DNA of 64,000 nt from assembly GCA_022266195.1 (NCBI GenBank), contig WHVY01000004.1, positions 6,527,501 through 6,591,500 on the forward strand, written 5' to 3'. This DNA is from Tetranychus cinnabarinus (Eukaryota > Arthropoda > Arachnida > Trombidiformes > Tetranychidae). The notes below the pieces were generated by a model. The model was not told the DNA's origin and searched no databases. It saw only the letters and a list, made by a program, of their open reading frames with translations. Shown here one piece after another: positions 52,981 through 64,000 of this stretch. The translations under genes and the position numbers were made by a program. Position 1 is the stretch's first letter. Every line of letters starts with the position of its first letter.

Positions 52981-55199
52981 GTAAGTTGAATCAATCCTTT
53001 ACCAGCAATTGATGGAGTAACTTTGAGTTTCCTTAATTCCTTTTCACCATCTCTCAGCCAATTTCAACAATTCAATTATCAATAAACAAAATCTGATTAC
53101 TTGATCATCTTTTATGTTGAGCAACAAATGCTAAATCAATTTAAACATTTCATTTAACGATTCAATCCAATAACTAATAACTTTATTGATATTCAAGTGA
53201 AACTCAAACCATTTCTTTCACCAGCAAAATTGATTAAACTAATTATTCCTATCAATTTTATTGATTTAATCATCAACTTTCTTCCTCAATCTAACCCATT
53301 ACATTGACAAGTTGCTTACATTCAACCTGCAAATTTCAACCTTCTTTACTCATGAGAATTGCATGTTTTTCACTCAACTTGAACTTTCTGTTTTCACCAT
53401 TTTCAAATAACCAATTGATATGAATAGTAAATGTCTCTGCAACTCTATCTTCATCTTCATGATCATCCTCCAGAGAATCCCATCTTCATCTCTTCAACAT
53501 CTTTTCATCACTTTTTTTCTCTCCATTTCTTTCTGTTCTGACAAGATACCATTCAATCCCAGCAGATTATCATTCTTATCCTCAGATTATTTGCTTCAAA
53601 AAAGTATTAATTTTCCCTTAAATCTTATTCACTTTCGCCAAACTGAAATGTCCAAAAGTTCCGAATGAAAAATTTCTAAAATTATCATTCTATTCAAGCT
53701 GAACAATCTAAAATCCGGTTAAAAGCTTTTCAATTTTTCTGTAAAATTAAAGCTCAACAATTCAAGTCCAATTTAAAGTAAAAAGTTGAAATCAAATCTC
53801 AAAATGCAACTAAACTCAAATGAAAAGTGAAATAATTGTTCATAAAAAAGCAATTTTTAAACTCGAAAAAAGAAAATAATTTTCACCAAATCTCACAATT
53901 AGCATGTAAAATTTCAAGTGACAGAATATGAATAAAAGTGATTAAATTGAAAATTGAAGTAAATTTGATGGACTTGGAAAAGTGTTGAAAATAATGAGCA
54001 AAATGAAATTCAAACTTAATAACCAAATAATGTAAAATATCCTTAGGCTCTAAAAGGTTTCATTTATCAAACCTCAAAAGGAATCCTAAAAAACCAAAAA
54101 AAAGTCAACTCATGAAACTCATGAAACTCGCAACTTGATGAGAGATTCAAATTTCCACAAAGTTCAATTAATCAAGAGAAAAATTTTCAAACTCTTTCAA
54201 GACAAAAACGATTTAGATTATCTGTTGTCACAAGTTTACAGATTTAAAGGGAAAACTTTTTTTCCTTCTTGAAACAAAAACTTTAAGTTAAAGGACAATG
54301 TTTCTCATGATTATCCTTATTTAGCGTGAAAATATCAAAATAATGTCATGATAATGAAATGATAATGATAACTGAAGACAATTGAAGAAGACATAAGAAT
54401 GGGTTTAAAAAGTATTAATGGAGCAAAAACTGTGCAAATGAATGCTTTTAACAATTGTTTTTGATTAAAACTCTAATGACCTTAAGCATACACTTTCAAT
54501 GAAACATTTGAAACATCAAACTTTGCAGCTCTTTAATTTACATGGAAACAATTTTGCTTCATGAAAATTATCTTCATTCATGGAGAAGAAGATGAGGAAA
54601 AATATAATTTATCTAATCATCATCATAATCATCAGTTTACTTCTTCACTTTTTTCTTCTTCTTCTTCTTTGCCATTTCATCTCATTACCGTTAAAAGGTT
54701 CCTTTGAATTCATTTGTCATCTTGAAAGATTCTTACCTGTTTCCATGTTTTTTAATATTTTTCACTCCCTGAATGGTTGACAACTTTTTTGTCTCTCTGC
54801 ACATTTTGAAAGGATTTTTGTGTGAATGAAAAAAACACAACTTTAATAACATGTTATTTACTTAGCGAGAAAAGTATTTAAGCTTTTACTTTTGCTTATC
54901 AAATTGTTCAATGTGCACAGTTCAACAAGCCAATAAGTATTGTTATTTGTTTACACTTTGCCATCTTCATCATCATCTTTTTTCCCCATCTTTAAGTTGT
55001 TCACTTTTACGATCAACAACTGATCAATTTTTATCATGAACAACTTGATGAAGATGAAAATTGTTGACACTAGAACTTTGTTTATATCCGAATCAACTCA
55101 TTTCAATGAATTTTTTTCATTCCTTTCACTTTTCAATATTTATTTTTTTCATCATCTTTTCATTTTCATTATTTACTTGAAAATATTTTTCATCAGCAA

Positions 55200-55755
55200 A
55201 GTATGTTTTGCTAGGCTAAAAGACGTTAACCTGTCAACCTAGGCAAGTCACCTTCATAGGATCAAATCTTGCACTAGTTTAGCCATTTCCACTTACCTTC
55301 AGAAAAATTGGAAAAATTTAAAACTCAATTTTTCTCCTCCAATTTTGTTTTATTGCTTTCATCGTCATCCTTACGATCTTCCTATTATCATTATTTGGAT
55401 CGAAATCTTCATTTAAATTATCATTTTTTCAAAGTCAAGTTAGGCCAAGCAAGGCTGATGCTTCAACCTATGCAAGTCACCATCGCCGGATAAGTCTTGC
55501 TTTAGTCCAGCCATTTCCACGTAAAGTTATTACTGTATTTTCATTCTCATTTTACCTCTAAAATTGGAAAACATTTAAAATTTAAATTTTTCTCGTCTAG
55601 TCTACTTTCATTATCATCTTTATTTTCATCATAATCTTCAATCAAATCATCATATTTTTCCTCATCGAAGTACGTTAAGTTAGGCCAATGAAGACGGATG
55701 CTTCAACCCAAGACAGTCACTATCATCGCATCGAGTCCAACACACTAGCCTCTAC
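55200..55755. repeat. Diverged three-copy tandem repeat, period 229-240 bp
   Basis: Units begin with AGGC(T/C)AA near 55213, 55442 and 55682. Each contains a TCAACC...GTCAC block followed by a TAGCC or CAGCC word. The third copy is truncated. Copies differ by many substitutions, so the array is old. No coding frame spans it. Confidence 0.65.
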
Positions 55756-58700
55756 TTTCATAAATAATAATGTAAAAATATATTTTTCATTTTGCTCTTC
55801 TCCTTCCTTTTCATCTTTATAATCTTCATCGCTATCGTTTTTATCATCATCTTATTTTTTCCCATTTCTTCCGGTTTCCATCTTTGCTATTTATTTTCAC
55901 ACACATACAACTTTTCCAATTCCATTTTTGGTGAAAGTTCTGAGAAAGCCAAAAATGATAACTCAAATGATGAATTATCTGTTATTGAATCCATTTTTCT
56001 GCTCTTCTCTTCCCTCCTTTCCTCCCTCTATTCGCATAGTATTCACAGTTTTTCAGTTTGTCAAATATTATTGATCAACATTTTCTTCAATCATTTCAAT
56101 TTCACCAGGAAATGAGCTTTGAAATGTTGATTTCAGTCAAAATTTACAATTGTAATTATCAAGATAAAATAAATGAAAAGTGAACATTGAAAAATGTTAA
56201 ACATTTTTCATCTTTTTTCTTCACTTTTCAATTCATTATTGTTGCCTTTAAATGTTGCCTTCAAACTCCATCCCTTGTAATACCAATATGAATAAATTAT
56301 TATAAAATATTGAAAAATGTATCTAACCAGTTGAAACAAGTTCATCTTAACCCTGGAGATGATTTTTTGTTTGCCTCTTCTCTTTTCCCATGTAAACATT
56401 TTCTCCATGTTCAGCCATTCACTCTGATTCTCATTCTGTTCACATGCCACCTTTTTTGATCTCCCTGAGGGTCACAAGAATCTTAGTGAATCTCTTGAAT
56501 CAAAGTTCTTAGGATGAACAGAATATCCTTTTGAATGAGTAAAAAAAGAGGTTCAACTTGCAATGAAATCTGGCGAGTAAATAAAGATACTTTTCCTTCT
56601 CATCGACATTTCAAAGCACATTTCAATTCACACTCATTATGAGGTCAAGTCTTGGATTTAAAGTCTACTTGAAAAGGTTAAACTGTATTAACAGTTTAAA
56701 TCAGTTTCCATTTTCTGTTCAATTGTTCAATTGTCTGCCAATATTTTTTGGATTAAATTTTATTTTCACTTTAATCGAGATTAACTCTTTCATTTAAATT
56801 AACCGCTTCTTTTGTTTGTCGTTTGGCTGTTAATTGTTTTCCCCTTTTCAATCACATGTTTCCCTCACTTACTTTTTGACTTTGCTTTTAACGGTTTTTT
56901 GTCTTTGTTTTACTGCCATCAACTTTACAGTTAATTATTTTAATTAGTTTCAATCTGTTAATTTAATCAAATTTACTTTTAATTTAATTGTGTTTACGTT
57001 AATGACATTGGTCATTAGTTGGCTGGTTTGTATTGAAATGGGTAAGTAAACTTGTAATAAACTCTGTTGGTTACTTTCATGGTAGTCCTTTGTGAAGCAT
57101 ATTGAGTCATTTTTTTCTGTTTTCAATTTTCAAATTCAATTAAAGAGGATTGAACTAGTTGCTTGCTGATTTTTTTCTTCATTTGGTTAACATGGTGGAA
57201 ATTTTGATGGAGCAAGTTGATTACAATTGGCCATTAAGCAGATTTGGTAATCTTCAGACAAGGGATGGAAAGAGTGGAAAAAAGGAACAGAGGAGGAAAA
57301 ATTGATTCTTCAGTTTTTCATCTACTTGACGCTTTTTCTTACCTTAACATTGTTGGTTATTCCTGAATGACAGATAATTGGTTGACTTTTGCTTTTTTCC
57401 TTCTCGTTGTCGTCGTCATCATCCCAACTCACTATAAATCACTTAAGTTAACCTTAAAGTGATGAATGCCTCAGGGAGTCAATAAAGTCTTGCTGCTGGT
57501 GAATGGGAAAAAAAGTTGAACTCTGTTCTTTGCGTTCATCCCTACGAGAAACCAATGAAACTATTTACTCCTTTGATGGTGAACAATAATTGAAAACCAA
57601 ATGTTATTACAATTTAACTGCTTCCTTCGCCAGTCAATGATCATTTTTCACAACTTTACCAAGTCAAGTCAACTCTCAACCGTTTACATTTGAACAATTA
57701 TTTGGCCATTATTCACGATTTAATATAAAACATGATTGAATCCTGTTCTTTCTCTCTACAATTTACGTGTTGCCTTTTCCATTGTCACCACTAACATTAT
57801 TATTGTTATTCAAAAGGCATTTACCTATTTAATGGTGGCTAAAGGTGGTGAAAACAAAATGCAACTGTTAAGGTGAAATTAATGGCTTAACAAGTAGTTA
57901 ATTGTAAACGAAAAGCTGTTTAACATGGAAAAGAAGGAGTATGGAAAAAACATAATTGAGTAAAAGTGATAATTCGCTGATGATTTCATTCAATTTATGA
58001 TGAAAATTTCCACCAGAAAAAAAGCTAATCTTCAAATGATTCCATCATCATCCTTTTCATAATACTCATCATCGCTATCATCATAGTCATCTTTATCATC
58101 GTCATCTCTATTAACTTCGTTGCTGTTTGTTGTAAAAGGGAATTACAATGATTCAATTACTTTTTTGGCAAATTGTTGAAACGTTAAGTAAGTAATCAGA
58201 CAAAAAAGAGCTGGCCAACAATGAGGATAGCGAATGATAATGACGATAATGAAGAAAAAGAAGACAACATTTGAAATCTTTTTGTACCAATCTTTTATTC
58301 ATTTATTACTATTTTCATTCAATTCTCCCGAGTTTTGTGTAAATAACACAATTGTCACAAAAGTGTATTGGACTCAAGTATAGTGTAATGCTGGACACAC
58401 ACACATATATAAATGGTCAGAAGGCTGGAAAAATCAAAATGTTTCAATACAAGTCACGTGATAACTATAAACAGTAACAATAATAAGAATAACATGAAGA
58501 TAGAAACTTGAATTGAGAATTACAGTTGATTACAGTTGGTCAGGGAATTGGTCAGAATGAGCATCAGAGGAAAAGAGAGAGAGAGTAAAAAGTGGACAAA
58601 AAAGTTTTTATACTTTTAGTAACATTCGCAATTGTAAGACACTTGAAAATAATATTCACATGGGAACTGTAATATATAAACTGTATTAACTCAAATATTA

Positions 58701-61538
58701 GCATACTTTCTGAGGTTACAATTTAGCTAATCAACAATTTATCGTCCAAAACAAATGTTTTATTAGATTGAAAACAAACGACCAACTTTGGTTTTAGTTT
58801 ATTTGCATTTCTCGTGATAACATACATTTAATTTTCTCATTCATACAGACTCATTCCAGCTTTTTGGCTAAACCCAAGTGTAACCAGTTAATCAATGGGA
58901 TACAACTCAACCTCTAAACGGGCAGCAAAGGTCTTGAATCATCTCTTCGTAAATTATCATGCTGAGCTGATTCAACTTGCCTGTTTGAAGTACTGAAAAT
59001 TGAATAATTTTACTTAAGGAGACAAACTCTCGAGCTTGAAATTTTCTCAAAGATTCATCGTTTATAAGCTGAGCGTTCAGGACAGAAATACCAATTTCCA
59101 AAAGCTTATTTCTTGACGCCAAAAGCCTATTGCCAATTGGAAGAAAAAAGTGTTTATGTTAATCCAAATCATGAATTCCACGGAGCAGATGCCCGTTTCA
59201 ATTTCAACCTCGAATAAGAAAGTTTATGTCACTCGAAACTCGAAAAAATTTTTCCATCGAATGGCGTCATTAGCGAAATAGTCTTTGATTCGTTAAACAA
59301 ATTGAATGAGGCTTGCATGTTTGCTTTTCAATAATCAATGCTAAATCAACTTCAAATATAAGCAATTAGATTTCAAGCTCAATTTCCTAGTGCTGTGCAT
59401 CAGACTGTGCTAATTGCTGTATCGTGATCTACTATCATCGCTTCGTTGACAAAAATTGCTTGAAACTACTTGAATCTTTTCATGACTTGCAGAGTTCGTT
59501 ATTTACTTTTTCTAGAAATTGATCGAATACATAATCAAAGTGTTGATGATTCCAGTTATACTTGTTCTATTGATTATAAGCAGTCATCCAACATGAAACT
59601 ATCTTCAAAGTGCAACATTTAACCTTTGATCATTTGCTCCAAAACTTTAAGATGACTCTAATAGTGAACTCTGTTGTAGAGCCATGATATTGAAATAAGA
59701 TTACAGACAGGAATGAATCTGATTGAGCAAAATGTTAATAAAGTTAATGAGCACCAAGAGAATTAGATTTACTTCTTTTATCCATTTTGCTTTCCATTTT
59801 CATGATTGATAGTTTCCTGATTAAATGCTGATCATTTTGCCTTTCTCATCATCAAATTTTCTCGCTCAAATATCGATATTTTTTCATGCTTATCATTGTC
59901 CATCTCATATTCAGTTTCATCTGAATTTCTTTCATTGACATTTACTTTTGCTCCAATCTCTTCATCTTCAATCAGTTTTAAACAACGAAAACCATTTACT
60001 CAAACAAAGGTTCAACACTGTAACCACTGAACAACAAAGCGAAAAGGCAATGAACAAAAAAGATTCGATAATTAATCGCATTTAAACAAATTATAAATTA
60101 TTTACTGTTCAATAATTATTAACAATATAAGGGTTAAAGTTGAATGCTGGTAAAAGTAAACGTTTAATGATGTGTTGCTAAACATTGGGCGATTTACAAT
60201 TGAAAAGCAAATTGTTAATCAATTTCAAAGGAAAATACAATTCAAACTATTTCATTATTATCATCATTATTCAGTCAAATTGCTGGTTGATTAAACTGTT
60301 TAATGATGTTTACCCAAACTTGTTAACTTTTAACCAGAAAAGCGTTTTTAATAAGAAAAGTTGAGGCAAAAAAACGTTTCCATTTTTAACTTGTTAATCA
60401 GTTGATTATAATTTTTCAGTTGAAAAGCTTTTAAAATCATTTCTTTAATGATCGATCAAGATTTCATTTTTTCTCGTTTCCATCATTTCTTTCAATCCAA
60501 GTTTCTCATCAAGTTTTGCATGAAATTCATGTTTATTCCTGATCAGTTGCTTCATGATTAAATGGCAAAAATTAAACATATTGTGAGAATGGAAAGAATG
60601 CTGGAAATGCAAAAAATTTGCGATTAACTGAGTCGATGAACAAGTGACCAGTTCAATCAATGAAACATGAGTCAGGTCCATTGTTAACATCATTAACTGT
60701 CAATCAATCAATTTAATGTGATTAATGAAATGTCAACGTGTTCATTAGACATTCAAATGGTTCAAAGTCATCAATTCTGGGTTGAATCAATAAAAAATGA
60801 TGAAACAGATTCAAAGTAAACAAGAAAACTATTGAGTCAACCTTTTTTTCCCCCTTTCAAATGTTCAACTGAAATGTCTTTTGGAATCAAATCAATTTAA
60901 AGTCAACAGCTGCATCATCTATGTAATGATAAAAAGTGATTTCAAGTTTTATTGCTTTTTCCGTCTAAATAATAATGCTAAATGATGAACCTTGGTACAA
61001 AATTGAAGTTTAAATGAAAACCAGTTGAACGCTGATTGAAACAAGCAGCAATAAATGTTTATCAAATAAACTTTAGTCAACAGTTTCAGCTTTTATGCTG
61101 AATTACCAATTTTGTATAAACTTTTTTTTTCCTCACAATAATGCAAAATAGCCTGATGAGTCTTTCAAGTCAACCAAAACTGGTTCAATTTTGACTAACC
61201 TTAAAGTTATATTGATTTAATAAACTTTAGTCATCATTTTAGTTATCACTTGATCAATATTTTACAGGTTAAGTGTATAACTTGTTATAGCAAACAACGT
61301 GATGCCAATGAGTTTGAAGTCAAAGTTTGCCAGTCTTTGAGCTCTTTGAATTTGTTGAGAGGACGCGGTTAATCAATAGGGAAGAGTGCTTTGAAATTGA
61401 CTTGGCTGTAGATTTTTTGCTATTTTTGATTATCATCTTGAATCTAAAACTCAAGCATTCAGATGTGTGGGTATCATGAACCAATAGGAAGTTGTGATCT
61501 CCAAAAACTACCAGTTCCAGAGGTCCAGTGCTTCTGTA

Positions 61539-61565
61539 CCTAAGCTAACCTAAGCTAACCTAACC
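61539..61565. repeat. Telomere-like CCTAA/GCTAA array
   Basis: Two and a half units of a ten-base word (CCTAAGCTAA) end in CCTAACC. CCTAA is the complement of TTAGG, the ancestral arthropod telomere repeat. The array is short and degenerate. Confidence 0.4.
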
Positions 61566-62004
61566 TTTCACAGTATCCACTCTCCAACCTCTATCCAAAG
61601 ATTGATATGCAGCACAATTATAATGCCCATGCTTAAATGTAGGATGCATGAATAAAGAAACGAATCGGCTAGAAAAGATCAATTCATCGATATGTGAAGC
61701 GAACGGTATTTTGAAATTTCTCTTTAAGAATTCCAAGAACGATATTGTAGATTGATTGAATCTCACATTGCAGATCGAACAAGAAAAATCAAGTCGTAAC
61801 TATTGGATATTTTAAATTTTTCAATAAAAAAGTTTCAAAAATTTCAGTAAGAGTAACCAACTTTTTGCGGAACGGCCAAGTTGATCCAACGCCGGACCTG
61901 ACTATTGTGATTTGAAGAATAGTATTCTTAGCTTTTCCGGCCTTTTGATAATTGAACTGATTTGAGTGACAAAGTATTCTCAATACACCGAAATCATCAT
62001 TCAT
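61560..62004 (-). pseudogene. Possible decayed coding remnant
   Basis: Two adjacent minus-strand frames (61789-62004 and 61560-61766) lie in DNA with less skewed composition than the surroundings and are offset by a frameshift. The second frame extends upstream without an ATG and holds a CxxC followed by aromatic and His residues (SCSICNVRF, FKHGHYNC), vaguely zinc-finger-like. I recognise no family. It may be a dead mobile-element gene. Confidence 0.2.
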
Positions 62005-64000
62005 CTAATTTTTTCTCAAAGGCTAAAATAACTGATAACTTTTAGATATCGAAAAACGGCTTCAATTTTCGAAACCAGTATAAATTATTGATCTTGAGTT
62101 AGCCTTCTGGTAAGGTTTAGACAGACTTAGTCTTCATCCTTTGACTCGATAAAATTGAATCTAAGACAGTCTTTAACCCGATTCATGGATAAAAAAAGTA
62201 TCCCATTTACACACAATTATCATTGAACTGATTTTATATCCAAGCTTGCCTCTCGATCCCTTTGGATTTGAAAAAGATTTGCCTTGTAAACATGAAGAAA
62301 CATGAACAACCATTTAATGGAGTTTCGAACAAGTGACCTGAAAAAGAATGAAATGAAACAAAAGTAGACAAGAAGATGAACAAGAATAAGATAAATAATA
62401 TTAAACAAAACGAAACCGATGTTCCTAGGCAGAGCACACTGAATGAACATTATTGTTGAACATCTTTTTTTCCCTCGTCTTTCCTCTTCCCTCTCCCATT
62501 CAATCTGGTCTATCTTTCTGAGCACTTTTATTGTGCACGGAAAGGTTAACTATAAGATGAGGATGATAATGGGAAGAGTGGAGGAAAAAAAGGAAACCCA
62601 GAAAAAAAAGAGTTGCAGATGTAAGATGATAAAGATGAGCAGTTGAAGTAAAAAAACAGAGCGACTGGGTAAAGAAGACAATAGTTGAAGAGGAAAACAA
62701 TCAACTGTACAAATGAACGTTATTTTAATGGATCCAGAGACTGAACAAGGGACGAGGAAAAAAGGAAGATGAAGAAAAAAGATGAAGATGAAAAAAGCAC
62801 AAACTGACATGGCTTGTCATCAGCAAATCTGAGCTCTTGAAATTGTCACAACATATACTTGGACTCACTTTGATTCCATGTTCAGATAGACTCTCTTAAG
62901 ACCACATTTTATCTTTCGAGTTCTTTGTTTCACTTTGCCATATCTTTTTCCACTCATCATGGTCTTTACTCTTCTCATGGGTTACAGCATGCATTACAGG
63001 ATAACCCAAGTCATTTCAAGTATTTTCAAGTCCACTGAATTTTACATCATCCAAATGATGACTTTTCAACTTTTGCCAAAAGAAGAACAAAAAAAAGAAA
63101 CCAAATTTTTCATTCTTCCACTCTTGGACAAGAGAGACAAACATTCAATGTCCAGTCTAAATTGAGATGTACTTTTAACATTTGTCCAATTCGTTTGAAC
63201 AACAAAAAGAACAAAGAAAATGTTCCAAATTTTGAAATGACAAATGAAGAGTTTCTTGAAGCCATTGCTTGAAGGTAAATCTTTCATCTTCTTATCATAA
63301 TACATATTAATGAACTGAACTTTTGATGAATCGTAATTGACAAAAAGCAATTCAAATTGAACCAATTTTTACTGTTCAACTTTGTCCAAATTTGACCAGA
63401 AAAAGAAGAAGAAAAAGTTGAATCTTTTTAAACATTGGTAAACATTTTTCTTCGTCTTCTTCAAAAAGCAACTCCAATTGATAATCTCAATCATGATATT
63501 GAAAGATTTATGTTGAAATGTTGCTTTTCCTTTCAAAACCATTTTCATTTCTGATTCATTCATGAACTCTTCCCGTTCAACTCAATATTTCATCAAACAT
63601 TTGTATATGAAAGGAAAAATATTGAGTTAAATTGAAGTGATAGTTTTGCATCTTTTACCCTCTTTTATGCAACTCAAATTGTCACAAAATTCAACTCTTT
63701 TCGTGAAGAAATATTTTGTTTGTTATTTCATTTCTGCTTTTAGCTTGGCTCATACAAATTGTCATGATATTACATTGGTTACAATTCATAATATATGAGG
63801 ACACAAAAAGCGAAATAAAAAGTCATGAGAGACTTTTTTTCGTTTTTTTCTTCCCTTCTCTCAATATTCACATTGACAAGTTTCAAATGTTGCCAAGTTT
63901 ACCATGTTTTTAAATTGAGTTTGGACAAAATTAAAGAGCTGAATGTTGCTTCTTCTCGTGATGATGTTTGTTTTGACTGGGCCAAATGTGTGATAATCAA

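Larger units (their letters stand above)
52981..64000 (+). other. Intron of the Dscam-like gene to the window edge
   Basis: At least 11 kb carry no further Ig or FN3 exon that I can recognise. Contents are AT-rich DNA, a three-copy repeat at 55200-55755, a telomere-like word array at 61539-61565, and two less AT-rich patches with decayed coding character (about 58900-59480 and 61560-62000). If the gene ends elsewhere, part of this is intergenic. Confidence 0.45.

Noticed and set aside
1..64000. CRISPR array, bacterial operon or viral insertion
   Set aside because: No regularly spaced direct repeats, no operon-like coding layout and no recognisable viral genes. The gene structures are eukaryotic throughout.

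Overview
This is an AT-rich, intron-rich animal sequence, most likely from an arthropod. The evidence is GT-AG introns with matching phases, two eukaryotic tRNA-Gln genes, a chitin-binding cuticle or peritrophin-type protein, a Dscam-like Ig exon and a DB/Ig/FN3 receptor. A chelicerate (mite-like) source fits: a SKA1 gene is present, although Drosophila is known to lack the Ska complex. That placement is inference. Coding DNA is a small part of the window and most of it is long introns and intergenic DNA.

Layout. (1) 1-9673 (+): the 3' six exons of a large type I membrane protein built from DB cysteine modules, FN3 and Ig domains (IGDB family), cut by the left edge. (2) 10238-11248 (-): a two-exon SKA1 homologue, convergent with the first gene. 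A palindromic AATAAA/TTTATT block between them could serve both 3' ends. (3) 17744-30245 (+): a three-exon secreted protein with one CBM14 chitin-binding domain near the C-terminus. Its signal-peptide exon lies 9.1 kb upstream, and its last intron holds a small Tc1/mariner-type MITE. (4) 30933-31220 (-): a small unknown secreted protein. (5) 32986-36581 (-): a complete seven-exon PP2A B55 regulatory subunit (twins/PPP2R2). (6) 37115 to about 39320 (-): a mosaic, broken locus. It contains an inverted, deletion-riddled genomic copy of the large IGDB exon from 3-5 kb, a 275-bp insertion carrying a signal-peptide-like ORF, and an unknown ectodomain plus transmembrane segment interrupted by one in-frame TGA. 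(7) 41333-64000 (+): the 5' end of a Dscam-like gene (signal-peptide exon and first Ig exon) with introns of about 11 kb or more. A head-to-head pair of identical tRNA-Gln(TTG) genes sits inside the first intron.

Main points of interest: the mosaic locus derived from the neighbouring receptor gene, whose differences in its best-preserved coding segment are mostly synonymous; the TGA separating its ectodomain from its membrane anchor; the low-complexity insertion in the Dscam-like Ig domain; CTCF-like motifs around the B55 promoter and the mosaic locus; and the MITE. I found no CRISPR array, operon or viral element. All splice models come from reading phase, splice consensus and family similarity from memory. 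No search was run.
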